Assembly (NCBI RefSeq): GCF_000764305.2
Contig: NW_025943670.1
Span: forward strand, 4,139 to 68,138
Origin: Hyalella azteca
Lineage: Eukaryota; Arthropoda; Malacostraca; Amphipoda; Hyalellidae
Direction: 5' to 3'
DNA length: 64,000 nt
Shown here one piece after another: positions 25,809 through 39,300 of this stretch (positions within the stretch are counted from its first letter, which is position 1; every line of letters starts with the position of its first letter). A program made the position numbers and the translations under genes. The notes under the pieces were generated by a model. The model was not told the origin of the DNA, searched no databases, and saw only the letters and a list, made by a program, of their open reading frames with translations.

Positions 25809-28271
25809 TTTAGTTATTAGCGTCTAATTAGTCTCGTCGCTGGAGTAAACGCGTTAATGTGATAGGCTGGACTTGAGGGATTGCATTAATTGGTCTAGGC
25901 TATCGTTCATATATAACAAATTATTAATTTTTGTTTAGAAATCTGCGGAAAATGATTTATGAATCGATTTAATGTGTGGAATTTATGTGATGCTTTCGTA
26001 GTCGTTTTCAAATAGGCAATGAAATTTGCTTCATACAATACTTAGAGATAGAAAATACTTCAAGCTATTATTGTGTACACAAGAAACGTTTCTCTCATCC
26101 TTTTTCGTGTCAATTTATTTTTCGCTTGCTATTATACTAAAGTGTATCGCGCGTTGGAAGTTGGTTTGAACTAGACACCACGATAACTGCTTCGTAGAAT
26201 AATAATAATGACAATAATAATAATAATGCAATTATCCTCATGACGGTATTCATACTTAATATCCTAATGTCACTTCGCTACTACAATGCTTCGATGCAGT
26301 CAATCAATTGGACACTTTCATCGAGGTCAAATCCATCTCTGAGTTGATATATTTAATATAATGCCAGATTTTAGCTCGGTACTGTTTTTGGCCTCAATAC
26401 ACCCGAGATCTGCTTTTGAAATTCGGAACTACAGCCCAAGTGTATTACGTTTCTTATTATTTAGCGTTTCTTATTATTTCTTTATTTATTACTAAAATGG
26501 GTTGGCAAAGAATTTGTTAACAAAGGAAACGTCATGAAAATTCACTGATAAAATTGTTTTTAAATTCTTGGTGAACTTGCGATTTAAGCAAATTTATGAT
26601 ATAAGTACTTGAAAAGTGTCGGTTTATTATATTATTGTGACACCAAAATTTGTGATATGGATAGCTTAAAATTATATATTATGAGCAAATAAACTTTGAT
26701 GAGTAAGACCGTAGAGGTGCGTATGTCTTTGTATGCCCTGCGGTTCGCCAGTTCCGCGAACCTGTCTTGAAGTGAACACGTTCCGTGACTCATCGTCGAC
26801 TCTTCCTCTAACAACCTCGATGTTTGTTGCGTGAGCTCAATACGCACGTCTAGTAATATCACTTCCTCGAGTGCAGTGTCACGAATGTACAGAAGAATTA
26901 CAATAATTTATACGTCTTTAATGAGTTGCTCTGATGAATGGATTAGTTTTGAGTTTCAACGATTGCTGTAGAGCTGGTACGTTTGTGATTATTATTGTTA
27001 ATAGTGCCATTGATTGCCAACTTGTTCAGAAATAAAGATCCACGTTTTTTCGGATATTACTCACATATTCTCTATCTAGTGTTTACACAAAAATGAAAAA
27101 TTTTACTGCATATTCATAGAATTACGTTTATGTTGATGATATTCGCAATTTTCAGCAGCATCACCTACTCGCCCGTTGACCTGAGGCATCCCATAAAATG
27201 ATTAAATTTTTAACAACCTGCCAGGGTAACCTGGGAACTCAGTTTAACGAATATGGAATAACGAATAATAATTGGACGATGTTACTAAAAATTCGAACAA
27301 TTTTTCGAGAATTCGAACAATACCATATCTTCGTCAGAAACGTTTCGGAGATCAACTCCATCATCAGTGCAAAAATGTAGAGTTCTAATACAGGTATAAT
27401 CAGTAGGTTTTTGCGCTCATTCAGCCCCATGTTGCAGCTCACCTCCCTGTCGTGCTTCTACCATTGATTGTGCTGCCGTAGCGATGCTTGATGCGTTCAG
27501 TTCTTCGGGCGCTTGCCCGGCTGTCGTATCAATACGGTCCATGTAGCCTGTGCTGCTACTGAATTTCTGTTCTCGTCTGGAAGGTGGAAGAATTAAGCTT
27601 GATGTTCTCTATGCTTGTGCCCTGAAAGTGGCTCGAGTAAGCATAGTAGTTCCTTGAAACTTTTGCCTAATCGATATCAGCTTAGTCAAGTTTGGCGCTC
27701 ATATATGACAGCATTGGATGATTTATGGCAATGCAAACACGAGCCTTTAGAGAGCACGCAAACTTGATTATTCATTTATATATCTCTGCTTATTATATTA
27801 CTATTGTATAAACATTATTTTTATACGATTAAAGCAAAAATTTTGTACCAGTTTCTTTATTTGTTGTCTGGTACCGTACCAATAAAGAAATACAGTAATA
27901 TTTTCAATGAATTGGCACATTAAATCTTTTCAATTCAATATACCAATTTCCTCTTTAATTTATTTTTAATTACAGCCATGATTGTGTGCAAAGTACAGTG
28001 CACGCCTGTAACTACTTTTTTGTTCCTAAAACTTTTGATCTACACTTCCGTTCGTTTCCTTCTGGTACAAAGACTTGGTTCCGGCACAAAGACGCATAAG
28101 AGTTGAAAGACTTGCGGATTTGTGTAGATGTTGGAGAAAGTGAAGTCTGCTGTGAATGAGGGACGATCTGTTAATGTGACGTTGAGCTTCTTGTTTATAC
28201 ATGGTCGCTCCGTGAGAACGCTCCATATACGCTGCTTCTGATGACCAGCGTGGAGAAAGTCTTATTTTTTT
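25809..28271. other. No gene recognised
   Basis: AT-rich, with an AAT microsatellite near 26194-26227 and the hammerhead-like motif at 27.34 kb. No coding exon seen. Confidence 0.4.
27330..27372 (-). ncRNA. Hammerhead-ribozyme-like motif (probably decayed)
   Basis: On the minus strand CTGATGA (complement of 27361-27367) is followed by a small GGAG/CTCC stem-loop and GAAAC, then GTTTC: the conserved core order of a hammerhead ribozyme with a very short, self-complementary stem III, as described in Penelope-like elements and retrozymes. A U is bulged between the core and stem II, and a convincing stem I partner before CTGATGA is not seen. It is called for the core only. Confidence 0.22.
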
Positions 28272-28535
28272 GCCTCTTGCGTATTGTGCGTTATGATGTG
28301 TTGTCGGGTCGCTTGCGTATTGTGCGTTATGAGGTGTTGTCGTATCGCTTGCGTATTGTGCGTTATGAGGTGTTGTCGTATCGCTTGCGTATTGTGCGTT
28401 ATGAGGTGTTGTCGTATCGCTTGCGTATTGTGCGTTATGAGGTGTTGTCGTATCGCTGGCGTATTGTGCGTTATGAGGTGTTGTCGGGTCGCTTGCTTAT
28501 GGTGCGTTATGATGTGTCGTCTTATTTCTGCGTAT
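28272..28535 (+). repeat. 36-bp minisatellite, about 7 copies
   Basis: Units contain CGTATTGTGCGTTATGAGGT and GTTGTCGTATCGCTTG. Two frames remain open through it because 36 is a multiple of three; the 12-residue repeats are not a known domain. Confidence 0.94.
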
Positions 28536-30289
28536 GGTACGATATGATGTGTCTGATGCGCTTATAAAGATATATTATCGCGTTATAAAAAATCATCTCT
28601 ATGCATAAACTTGCAATACCGCGTATTGCACAAGGAATAGAGGTGACAGGTCACGAGAGACTCACTATAAAGACCGTAAAATCCTCTCAGTGTTTAGTGT
28701 ACTGATACTTCACACGAAAACTTTTTGCAAACTTTTAGAAATCACTTTACCTGTATTTTTGCTTATCTCGATTTAGACGAGCATATGACCTTTCACAAAC
28801 TCTTCTATTAACAAACTTTACTGAAGTATAACTTAGAGATATCAGAGGTCGTGTGCCGTCGGTGCAGAACTAAAAGACAAGTGCCATAGTGCAAAAGAGC
28901 ACCAAAGACTTGTACAAAAGCACATTCACCCTCCACCCCCACAGGAAAACATACTCAGACAAATAAATTGGCCATATTGTCCAAATTGTCACACACCCTT
29001 TATTACTGCAGCACAAGCCGAAGGCGGACTTTGTACGCCTTTATGCCTCCTCCTCCTATGTACGCCTTTGTACTTTATGAACGAATGTGGCACTTGTACG
29101 CATAAAATGGGAAAAACTGTCTGAATGAACCGCGCAAAATCCAAAAGTGGGTCGCTGTTTGTACTAAGTCTCGTTTCTCTGAGCATAGCTCGTTCTCTCA
29201 TCGTGAGTACGCGTAGGTGCTGCAGTGTTGAACATTGGTCTCCATACCGACAAGTCTTGAACGTTCCGCCTTAGCAATTCGTATATCGCGATCGCGCCAA
29301 ATAATTAATGTAGCTACTACAGAACAGGCTTAAATGTCGTACCATTTGTGAACGTTGTCACGAGTACTACGTTTTTAAAACTATTAATCAATACTAATCC
29401 GTAATTGGTGCCATTGCAGGGTTATTGCCTAGGATTTTTGCCTTTCGGTTGTTATTTTGTGCGCCCCAGTTAGACTCGTATTTCTCTGAATCCATGCCTT
29501 CATATTTGAATGTCAATTAAAATTTATGATTTACATTTACCTAAGCCAACCATAAAATTGCAGCTTAAAGTGTTGACCCTTATATACTAGCATCGTTAAA
29601 TAAACTGGCCAGACTTGAGACAAGGAGTAAATGTCGACTTATTTTGACGCTCTCATTCTGGACTTATTCTCCATTACAATGACATTATTCATGAAGACCG
29701 TAGCATTGTTTATGTCAGCACGTGGCTGCAGTGAGCTGCTGGCCGAGACACTCGCAACAATGGCAATTATTTCTTCTGTTCCCTGGGGCTTTCACGTGTC
29801 AAATTATGTCACATTTTTTTATACTGTGAGTTAGTGAGCTTTGTCCACTTTTTTGCAATGCTTATTGTCAAAATGCATTGAATTGAATTCAGCATTTGGC
29901 ATTTATTTCATACATCGACTAATTTTAGAATTGTAAAAAAATATAAAGTCGAACGATATTTGTTTTGTTAGGTATTAGGATTTTCCTAGTGTCCATTCGT
30001 TTCAAGAAATAATTAATTAGCGCTAAATCTATGAGGAAATTTGAGAAATATTTAATTATTTAACACACTAGTCAAATTATTTAACCATAAATGGAGCATT
30101 CTAGCGTATATTCGGCGAAATAATCTCAACACACTCCAATTGTTTTGTGTGCACTGATCATATCCGGTGATATAAATGATATCAGCCCTCAACTGATATC
30201 ATTGATTCTATCCACCTCTGCTCTTGACGTATGACTTCCTAGTCAATCAATTATTGTTTTCGATGCCTCCATCCATAGTCGACGCTCAC

Positions 30290-30548
30290 ACCAAGTCCAA
30301 AATTATTGCGCTCAGCGCTACCGATTATGTTCATAGTCCACCTCTATTGTGTTCAGCGCCCACATCTCCATAAGAAGATTATGCCCTCACTGAGCGATTA
30401 TTGCGCTCAGTGCCCACTTCTGAACTAGGCGATTATGCTTCCAAGTCCACCTCTATTGTGTTCAGCGCCCACATCATAAGACGATTATGCCCTCACTGAG
30501 CGATTATTGCGCTCAGTGACCGCACCTAATTTCAATGTGCGCTCAGTG
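30290..30548 (+). repeat. Compound tandem repeat of about 116 bp, 2 copies
   Basis: Shared blocks: GTCCACCTCTATTGTGTTCA, GCGCCCACATC, GATTATGCCCTCACTGAGCG and ATTATTGCGCTCAGTG, the last two also being related to each other. Confidence 0.85.
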
Positions 30549-32302
30549 CTGTGGACCGCGACGGCAAGCGGTGACGCGCATCCTTTTGTCTTGCCTGCTC
30601 CCACGGACTTATCCAAATAATTATGCACTTCTTGCCTTTGGTTATCCTGACCTAGTTATTTTATAAATATAAATTGTATTCTTTATATTTATAAATATAA
30701 ATTATATTATTATAAAGGTCGTATCAGTGCTGCGTGTAGAAAGTGTATCACTATTTTGACAATATGACAAATTAATTTAATTAATTTTTTATTATTCCTC
30801 AGTTTAGCAGTGACATTATTCATGTATTTTCTCTGTCTGTTCAAATGTGTGAATTACCGTTATTGAATTCTTCGGAGCAAAATGTGCATGGATGTTCTAT
30901 CTGGTGCATCTGTAGCCTTCTAAATAAATCTTACAATTTGCAAGGCAGTCTCCTTCCACTCGATAATTATATCTAGCAACTGCTTATTTTCGCAACTGCT
31001 TATTTTTGTTTGCGTAAAGGTAATAAACTAATTATTGTGAATATTACTGCACTTGTAAGACACTTGAAATAGTGGATTTACGTTCGGTGACTCGATTCAT
31101 AACGAGAACGCTCACCTTCTAGCCTAGATTCCTAACTTGATTCGTTTAATGCCTTCGAAATTTCAACGAGTTTATCATTAAGTTGCAACACTAGCTGGCA
31201 ATTTTGCCAGATTTATTAGCGTTTTTTTTGCGTTGAAAGTAAAATTGTATCTTTCAAGTGATTTCAAATGAATTCATAGATTCACAGTGTTGATCATCTC
31301 GGTTAAAACAGAATCGATTTTTTTTAATTATTCGAATGCTATAATTGAATAATGTGTCATGTTTGGGCAATAATCTCTTAATCAATAATCTCTTCATATA
31401 ATCGTAATCTTCATATAATCATAATCTCTGTCAGTTGCGTTTCACCTTTATTTTTTTCGTGCAATTCAGCTGCGTGTCCGTGAGTCGTGACGAGGATGAC
31501 TGGGCGGCCCTAATTCTGAAATTACCTTTTTTTAGGCCAACTTTCAATTAAATAAATGGTCTGATCCCCGGCTGAAAAAAAAAGCACTTCATGTTCCCGC
31601 TATTCTTGTGTCTGTCACGCTGTTGTTGGTCCAATGACTTGTTCGTGTTGGGTTGTAGATTCATTAAACCGAAACGCATTGGCTTCACCCGTTATTAGGA
31701 CGCAATTATCAATGAAAATTGCCCAATTGATAATATTCCATGGAATAAGTTTTGCGAGCCCAATTTTCAAGGTTTTGTGAGTTATGCGTTTTTGGATATT
31801 TCACTGCTAGGGAAATCCTTTTATAGAAGATGGCTGTTGCAGTGGCTTGAAAAAAAAAAGACTCGAAAATTTTTTTTTTCTGTCTGTTCAATTCGTTAGA
31901 TTTGGCAGTGTTGAATAATCGAAATAATTGCTTTTAATCGATAAGCTCTTCGTTGTATCCATTTGGTACTCTAAAGATTCAAAATTTCCTTATAGTTTCA
32001 GTTATGATTTACAATTTCTTGTACACGTAAGTTGATTTCGCAACTGGTCACTCATCAGCGAGTTCACCTGCACATCTGACCACGCAGCTGGGCAATGCAC
32101 TTGAATAGCAGCTAGGAGGTCTACAGCAGGGTCTACGTATATACGCCGTGTAACCTCGGCCCCATCAATATAGACTTTCACTGTTCCTGCCCCAACCATA
32201 GAATTATTCTTCTTCGTATAATACTGATAATCTTCGCTTTTAATAATTTCTGCATTTTTTCTAGTGTTTTAAATATTTGTTCAGACATTGAATGTAATGC
32301 CA

Positions 32303-32450
32303 TTTTTAGCGCATTTTCTCATTTATAGAAAAAAATGCACAATTGTGCTCGCCATGTCCGTCGGTCCGTCCGTCCGTGACTTCACGTTTTCGTCGACGAG
32401 AAAATGCGCTCTCTGTCACTCAATGCAGTGAGTACTGAGTTATATTTTTT
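32303..32450 (+). mobile_element. HINE/DINE-like short element, copy 1
   Basis: The left block is TTTTTAGCGCATTTTCTCAT with AATGCACAATTGTGCTCGCC; then a short GTCCGTCC core; then the right block GTGACTTCACGTTTTCGTCG, GAGAAAATGCGCTCTCTGTC and AGTACTGAGTTATATTTTTT. AGCGCATTTTCTC and GAGAAAATGCGCT are inverted repeats inside the ends. The 3' palindrome is mutated here (CTCAATGCAGTGAGT). Confidence 0.82.
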
Positions 32451-33438
32451 AATTCAATGCTGATTTGAGTCGCCGTGAATTGTAATTTTGGACGTTTTTC
32501 ATAATTTTTCCTACTGAAAACAAATATTTCATATTTTTTTTCTACGTGCTTTGGAAAATGGGAAGCTATTTGCCATTCAAAATGGTATTCTTCCCTCCAA
32601 GTATTTCAATTACATGGTGACTACGCACCGTACGCTTCAGAATGTTCATGAACATGAAGGATTTCTAAAAGAACAACGAACGCAGCTTTGTACAAGAACA
32701 TCTGGCATGATAACGGGCAAATTATCACGACTCTAATTGTACAAAATAGTCTTTACATGAAAAAAAGAAATATGTAATGCACACACTCATATTCCCTGAG
32801 GAATTCCTTAGTTATTTTATCGCAATTATTCGTGCGGTGGCGACATTATTGAGGCTAGGAATTCGTACCTTAATTCCCAGCGAGTCGATATAAATAAGTC
32901 CAAATGGCTGCCGACCTTGACGAACGGAGGTTCCTTTTCGCAAAGCTCGGCCTTGAGCTTTAGTCGAGTCGGTAATTCGAGAGAACGTGCTTCCGATGAT
33001 CTAATTATTCAATTATTTCTTTCTGTCGGGTGATAAAGCTCCGAAAATGTTGGTTCTGTGGCGAAATGCGAGCTAAGCTCTAGTTACTTGAGTTACGGCC
33101 TCGTGCTCCCCTATTAATTCTTTACGTTCAAGTATTTACGAGAGCAGATGAAGTTGGCAAAACTAGGGAAAGTGAAGCTCAGTACACACCTTGTCATAAA
33201 CTAACTTAATTACACTAATTAAATGGTCCGTTGATTGTTTTTATACTGCTTACGTGTTCTTACTTAGTTGCTCATATTTATCAAATATTGAACAAATCCT
33301 TGTAAACTCATGTCCAAAACTATTAATTGGTATGAAACTTCGGTTTATTATTATTTGTAAGATTGCAATACACTCCAGCGATTTGTCACTTGTCATCTTT
33401 TTATCACTCGCTCATGTATAAAACTGATCTGAAGACGA

Positions 33439-33652
33439 CACTAAAACAACGCCGGTGTTTCAGCAACTCTTATTCAAAGAATCCAGATAATTATTGGCTA
33501 AAATAGCCTACTAAAACAACGTGAGTCGTTCAGCAATTTTTATTCAAAGAATCCAGATAATTATTGGCTAAAATAGCCTACTAAAACAACGTGGGTCTTT
33601 CAGCAATTTTTATTCAAACAATCCAGATAAATAATGGCTTAAATAGCCTGGC
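33439..33652 (+). repeat. 70-bp tandem repeat, 3 copies
   Basis: Units contain CTACTAAAACAACGTGAGTC, TTCAGCAATTTTTATTCAAA and GAATCCAGATAATTATTGGC; the first unit is diverged. Confidence 0.93.
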
Positions 33653-33843
33653 AGTACAATACCATTCGAAAATTACCTCAAGTCCTGTATTACGGAGTGG
33701 TGCGTTCAGGGCAAAGCATGCAGGGCCGGCAGTTAATTCCTGGACACACTGGCTGTTGTGCGGTCAAGGCTGCCCTGCTGCAAGGATTTCTGAGCCTACG
33801 TTATTGAATGATGAGGAGGTTTGAGGTCCAAATGAAGCATTTA

Positions 33844-33876
33844 GCTTGAAGACCATTTAGTTGATGGTCTTCAAGC
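33844..33876. repeat. 13-bp-arm hairpin
   Basis: GCTTGAAGACCAT and ATGGTCTTCAAGC around TTAGTTG. No T-run follows; this is not a bacterial-type terminator context. Confidence 0.93.
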
Positions 33877-35962
33877 AGACCATTAACCTAACAATTTCAT
33901 AATGCTTATTGTGCTTTTGATATACGTACTTGGGATAAGATGGGTCGAACAAATGCTTGTGAAATGTTATGAAACATTTTTGGCAAGATTTTTTAGGGGG
34001 GCCAATATATATAGAGTCCAGGTAATATAAGTCAAATCAGTCAAACTAGAATGTGTGATGCCTGTAGCCAGCGCTGAATTGGCGCATTTATATATTCAAA
34101 TATATTTTTTGTTATCAAGAAGTATCACTTTTTTAGGTATTCGAACCATATGTCCGTCTAAAAACTTCGTTGCGAGAACTTCGGCAATGCCGCTGATCTC
34201 TTGTCAAGCGTATCCTTCATTGGGGATGAAGTCCTTATTGTCACAACCTTGCAAGGTTAGGCACGACCATCATAGCGCAGTCCAGTTGCCTCCTCATTAC
34301 CGGAAATTCCGTAAATGCCTTCCCCGGCATCACGCTTCATATGCCACCCCGCGAGTCTCAGCCCCGCAACTGAGATAATCAGGAGAACGAGTGTCATTGT
34401 AATGCATGATTTGTACCACATAAATAATTGCTTTATAATTCGCCAGCAGCTAAGTGATCTTAATACTTCAAAATTCAGTAAAACAAAACAAATACTTGTT
34501 AATATAATGCTTCAACTTGGGGCTACGTCCACGATGAAATTTTTTTGAAGGCCGCCACGAGATGACTCGCTTGCATGGGCGAGAGAGGATTGTTTAGCAT
34601 TAGCAACTTTGACGTTTCTCAGACACAAGACTCTTGATAATTTAGGGAGAATTGTCATTCATGGCTCTATTACATGACTATAGAATTTTCTGCCGATTTA
34701 TATAGAGCTTTGCTATTGCTGATACGATTTTCTTCCAAGTAATTCATCAATCGCTGCAACCTGAATAAGTAAGCAACTTTAGTTATCGCGCTAGTTAGGT
34801 GATTTTATCGGGTTTACGAAATGTGCTGTCCTAATTAAGTCAATGCGTCTGTAGGCTTGCTGGATGTGTGTAAAAAAAGTTTATGTATGTGCAGGGCGTT
34901 TCCAATGTTGGAGTCAATTGTGTGGACGTGTAGGTGGTGTGGGTACCGGAAAAGTTATTTCCTTGGTAGAGTTAGAGTGAATAGTGACGCGTAGAGTGTG
35001 TACATGAATAGACTTGAATTAATGCATGAAATACATGAATACATGATATTACATGAATAGGTACATATGAATACCTACATGATATGATATTAAATTAATT
35101 AATAATACATGAATAACCCTACGTTGGTTATTCCTGCGTGTGCGTTCGAACTGTGTGTGGGTAATTGGTTGTGTCATCTCATGATGAATGTCATGGTAAC
35201 TGGGAATGTCGCAGCAATTCACCTAGAAGATCAATGAAGCGCCGCAAAACTGGCACGCATGCTGCGCTTTGCCTCACTTCAGCTGCTAAAATAAAAATAC
35301 GGGCTATATTAATAAACCTACTGAGAGGGAAACTTTTCATGATAGTGAGCGAGAGCAAGTAAGCCAAGCGACACAAAACTTCATTTGAGCGAAATGAGGT
35401 TATATATTCTGTAAGAAAAGCCAATCCGTTCTATTGCCGTGTGGATATGAGCAGTATTACTAAAAGACCGCAAATAAGTCAAATGTCTTTACTACTAGGG
35501 TATTGGACATTAAATCGATGTTGCACTCCAATTCAAAAACAATAACGTTTCAAGCCTTGCCTTTTTTCGTAGCCCATGTTTACGACCTGTGACTTGCACA
35601 ATTCAACTAACCTAGACGAACTTTTACCCAAGCTTAATTTTTTTTAATTATACCGACACTGATGCAAGCATTAACATAATCTCAGCGAACCGCGTCGATT
35701 CGAACACCAGTAATCCCTAACAAAATTTAGAGTCGCCCCAGCTTCTGGTACCCCGAATCAGAAGCTGACTCGTCTGTAGATTTTCACTGGGATCAGGCTG
35801 AGTGGCCGCCAGGCGCCACACGGAAGCCGCTCGCGCGTACTCTCGCTCCCGATACCGACGATTTCGTTTTTGCTGACTTGTCGAGCACAGAATTAGTGAA
35901 GTCGCAAGTGAGTGGAACATGTCAGAAGACCGGTTCTCAGCTACTGCTATCGCGTGCCCGTC

Positions 35963-36312
35963 TTCCTTCACTGTCACCTCTTAACCTTATTAACATCAGG
36001 TTGTTGTCAGTGGAGTTGCTTTTAAAGTATATACCGAATTTATAGCTGTTCCTTCACCATCACCTCTTAACCTTATTAACATCAGGTTGTTGTCAATGGA
36101 GTTGCTTTTAAAGTATATACCAAATTTATAGCTGTTCCTTCACTATCACCTCTTAACCTTATTTACATCAGGTTGTTGTCACTGGAGTTGCTTTTAAAGG
36201 ATATACCAAATTTATAGCTGTTGCTTCACTATCACCTCTTAACCTTATTTACATCAGGTTGTTGTCAATGGAGTTGATTTTAAAGTATATATGTACCAAA
36301 TTTATAGCCGAG
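35963..36312 (+). repeat. 86-bp tandem repeat, 4 copies
   Basis: The period is 86 bp (unit starts 35965, 36051, 36137, 36223). Units contain CCTTCACTATCACCTCTTAA, CATCAGGTTGTTGTCAATGG and TTTAAAGTATATACCAAATT; copies are nearly identical, so the expansion is recent. Confidence 0.95.
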
Positions 36313-39300
36313 GCTCTGACACTCGTAATTTAGGCGGTATCGAGGTATTTCGATGATTTCATTATGTAGGCGTTTTCTAGAGCTTGAAAAATTTTTTGTA
36401 TATATGTGCAGAAAATATCATTAATATAATAATGTTTCCGATATAATATGTAGCCGATTTATCATCGTTAAAATGGTTTCTATTTACGCGTGTTCCCCCG
36501 TACGTTATCTTGTTCATAACGCTGGTATTTTTGAAAATGTAGACTTTTTTGGGATAGAAACAATAAAACGAGTTCTATGAAATTTTCATTGTGGAAGAAA
36601 GTTACCGCTGGGATTTTGCCTAATCAAATTTTTTATATCACTGATATGGGTATGATGGTAGCTCCATTCGTGGTTTATTATGCGAACCTCCTATTGCTTA
36701 TGATTCAGAGTACAGTAACGGTTTGGTCGCAGAGCCTGTAGCAACAAAAAGTTCAGGATTGACCTGAAGTTGTGTAAGTTTCAATTACGGGCACGACCTC
36801 TCGAGACGACGACTTTCATCGCCTCGACCAGACACTTTGCGTTCTCTCAAGTTCTCTGTTGTGGTCACTTTCGTTTGTCGCCCTCCCTGATTGCTGATAC
36901 GTACTCGTATCATGGCTACATAGGCCATTCCTTTACAAACTTGGGCTCACGTGTCCCCTTGGCATAATGTCTGGGTAGCAGAAACAAAGATTAATCGTAC
37001 CTAAAAACTGAATACATAGATTGAAATTCAGTATACATGTGCTGAAAATTTGTGGGTGTGGAAATGGTAATTATTTTTCGGATGTGGGACATGGCGTAAC
37101 AAATGAATAAATTTTGTTGGCCTCTGCAAGGAGCATTCACTCTTTCCTCTTGCTTCACATGTCGACCAGTTATCCCGACTTTGTTGTGTGTTCGATCGTA
37201 ATGTTAATTGGTTTTAATTGAATTTATTTTTTCAATTCATGTGATTGATCTTGCTATTAGTATCTATGTTCAATATCATAAGTCTTCATGTAGAATTAGT
37301 TTAATTATTATTTTCATATGATACTATGACTCCGCCTGCTGAAGTTACTAGAACCTGGTCTAATTCTATAATTAATGTAGGCCTAATATTATTTTGCTGC
37401 GTGTGTTAGTGTATGTCGATCCTGATCACCCCTCGCCTCACGAGTGCTGCGCCCTAACACCAACCCTGTGCTGAACACCTGGGAGTTTGTTTATGGGCAA
37501 CACCTGTAGCTTAACTCATCCGTGTGTTTGTACGGGGGAAGTGTGCCTCGTCTATAATTACTTGCTTGACTCAAAATCACAGACGTGTTATCGGAGGCCG
37601 AAGTTCCTCGGTTTGAAGATGTAGTTTCTACGGAGATTTTCTATGATTAGAATATATTGGTCCTCTGATAATTATTGGCAACGTCCTAGTGCACATAAGG
37701 TACGCTCCTTGGCCTTTGTTGCCTTAATGGTGTTCATTGACATTAGCAGGTATAAAATGAATCCTTAATCCAAGTTACGAAACTATTAATAAAATTTTTT
37801 ATTTACTTCCGTAGATTTTTAGTCTTTACAAAAGAGAGTTTCTCTCGTTTTCTGTCGAACAAAACAAATTTTTAATCGCGGGGCGATCACAATTTAAAAT
37901 AGAAAATCTATTGGCCGAGTTTGAACATTCATTGGTCATCGATATTTCTGGCCTTATTCCCAAGAAGTGAACTCAGGCATGCAGGAACTAGCGCTTCGAG
38001 GCCTTCGTGTCCACAGGCCAGATGCTCAGCGTAGTTTGCGGTATCACTGCTACATACAATATTTAATACTAGGCAGGTTGTAACAAATTTAACGAACGCA
38101 GACCCGCAACTCGGATATATAGTCTTTGTGGGAGTAAGTGTAAGATATTATTTTATATTATGCATAGCCTAATTACCACCTGTGTTGAGTGCTGTTATTA
38201 TAGCCAGATGGGCCCTTGTGACGGCGTCTTCACGCATTGCTGATCCGCCTAACTTCCTGGGTCGCGATTGTCGTTGAAGATAAACACACGACAAATGATC
38301 AAGAAAACTTTATGTAATTTCGGCTTGACGTTTATTCTAGATGAGTAACTTGGATTGACTGTTAAAGTTTGCTGCGAGATTGATAGATTGTTCTTAGGAT
38401 AACAAGCTCGCCTTCATTTTTATTGTTGGGCCGTTTAATCATGCGTTTTTGAGTCGTGAGATCCACGGGAGCGTCATGGCTTTGATTGGCTGAAAATTTC
38501 TGGAGCATTTTCAATGATTGGCAGGTCGATTCAAAATGTAACCTTTTTTTTTTCTTGTTTCGCCTGCATTGGATTATCTCCTAATTTTAATACTTGATGT
38601 TTACGAATCCCTGGAACATCAGTAATTAGGAAGAATCAAATAAATTATGTATAAATTATTTGGTAATAGAAGTCGAACTTCTGAGTAAGTATGATTGCTG
38701 AAACAATGAATAATTTATTCAATGTACTTCTATGATCCACTTAACGGATTCGTGCAAGCAGTAATGACAAGACCTTGAAATAGTATAGTAGGTATCAGTT
38801 ACACCTTAGCCCATCTTAAAACTCCTTGTATGGCACTCAGGTTGAGTATTATTTTTCGCTACGGTATGAAACGCTTCATAAAGTACGTCATATTCAGGCA
38901 GATTTTAACTTGCTGCTGGTTAGCAGTTACGCTACTTAGAGAGTTGGCTTGCTCTCAGTGTCAAATGTCGAGAGCCACATCTACAAAGTTAGCGGGCTAA
39001 TCTTCAATTCGACGTTTAACAGGGAAAGCTTTTGTGTTCAGACCCTTGATAAAGATCCAATGGTTGTAAGACAAATCTAATTGCAATTCGCTGTCGATGT
39101 AGTACACCGAGATCTCTTGCTCTCCCGTCGAAAGAGGCTCCCTTCGTCGCTTGTCAGCACGTTCATTTTCTACTGTTAAACTTCTTGATGTTTGCGATGT
39201 GCCACGCAGCAAAATTAGATCAGTAGTAAAGTGTTAAGAAGAATTACCGGAGTAATTAATATTACTAATTACTAAATGGATAATTTTGTTTCCTAAGGAA

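Larger units (their letters stand above)
28536..33438. other. No gene recognised
   Basis: Holds the compound repeat at 30.3 kb, an AT-rich palindromic tract at about 30656-30716 and HINE-like copy 1. Reading frames are short and without family features. Confidence 0.4.

Noticed and set aside
33844..33876. Hairpin as a transcription terminator
   Set aside because: No adjacent gene and rho-independent terminators do not apply in this genome type.
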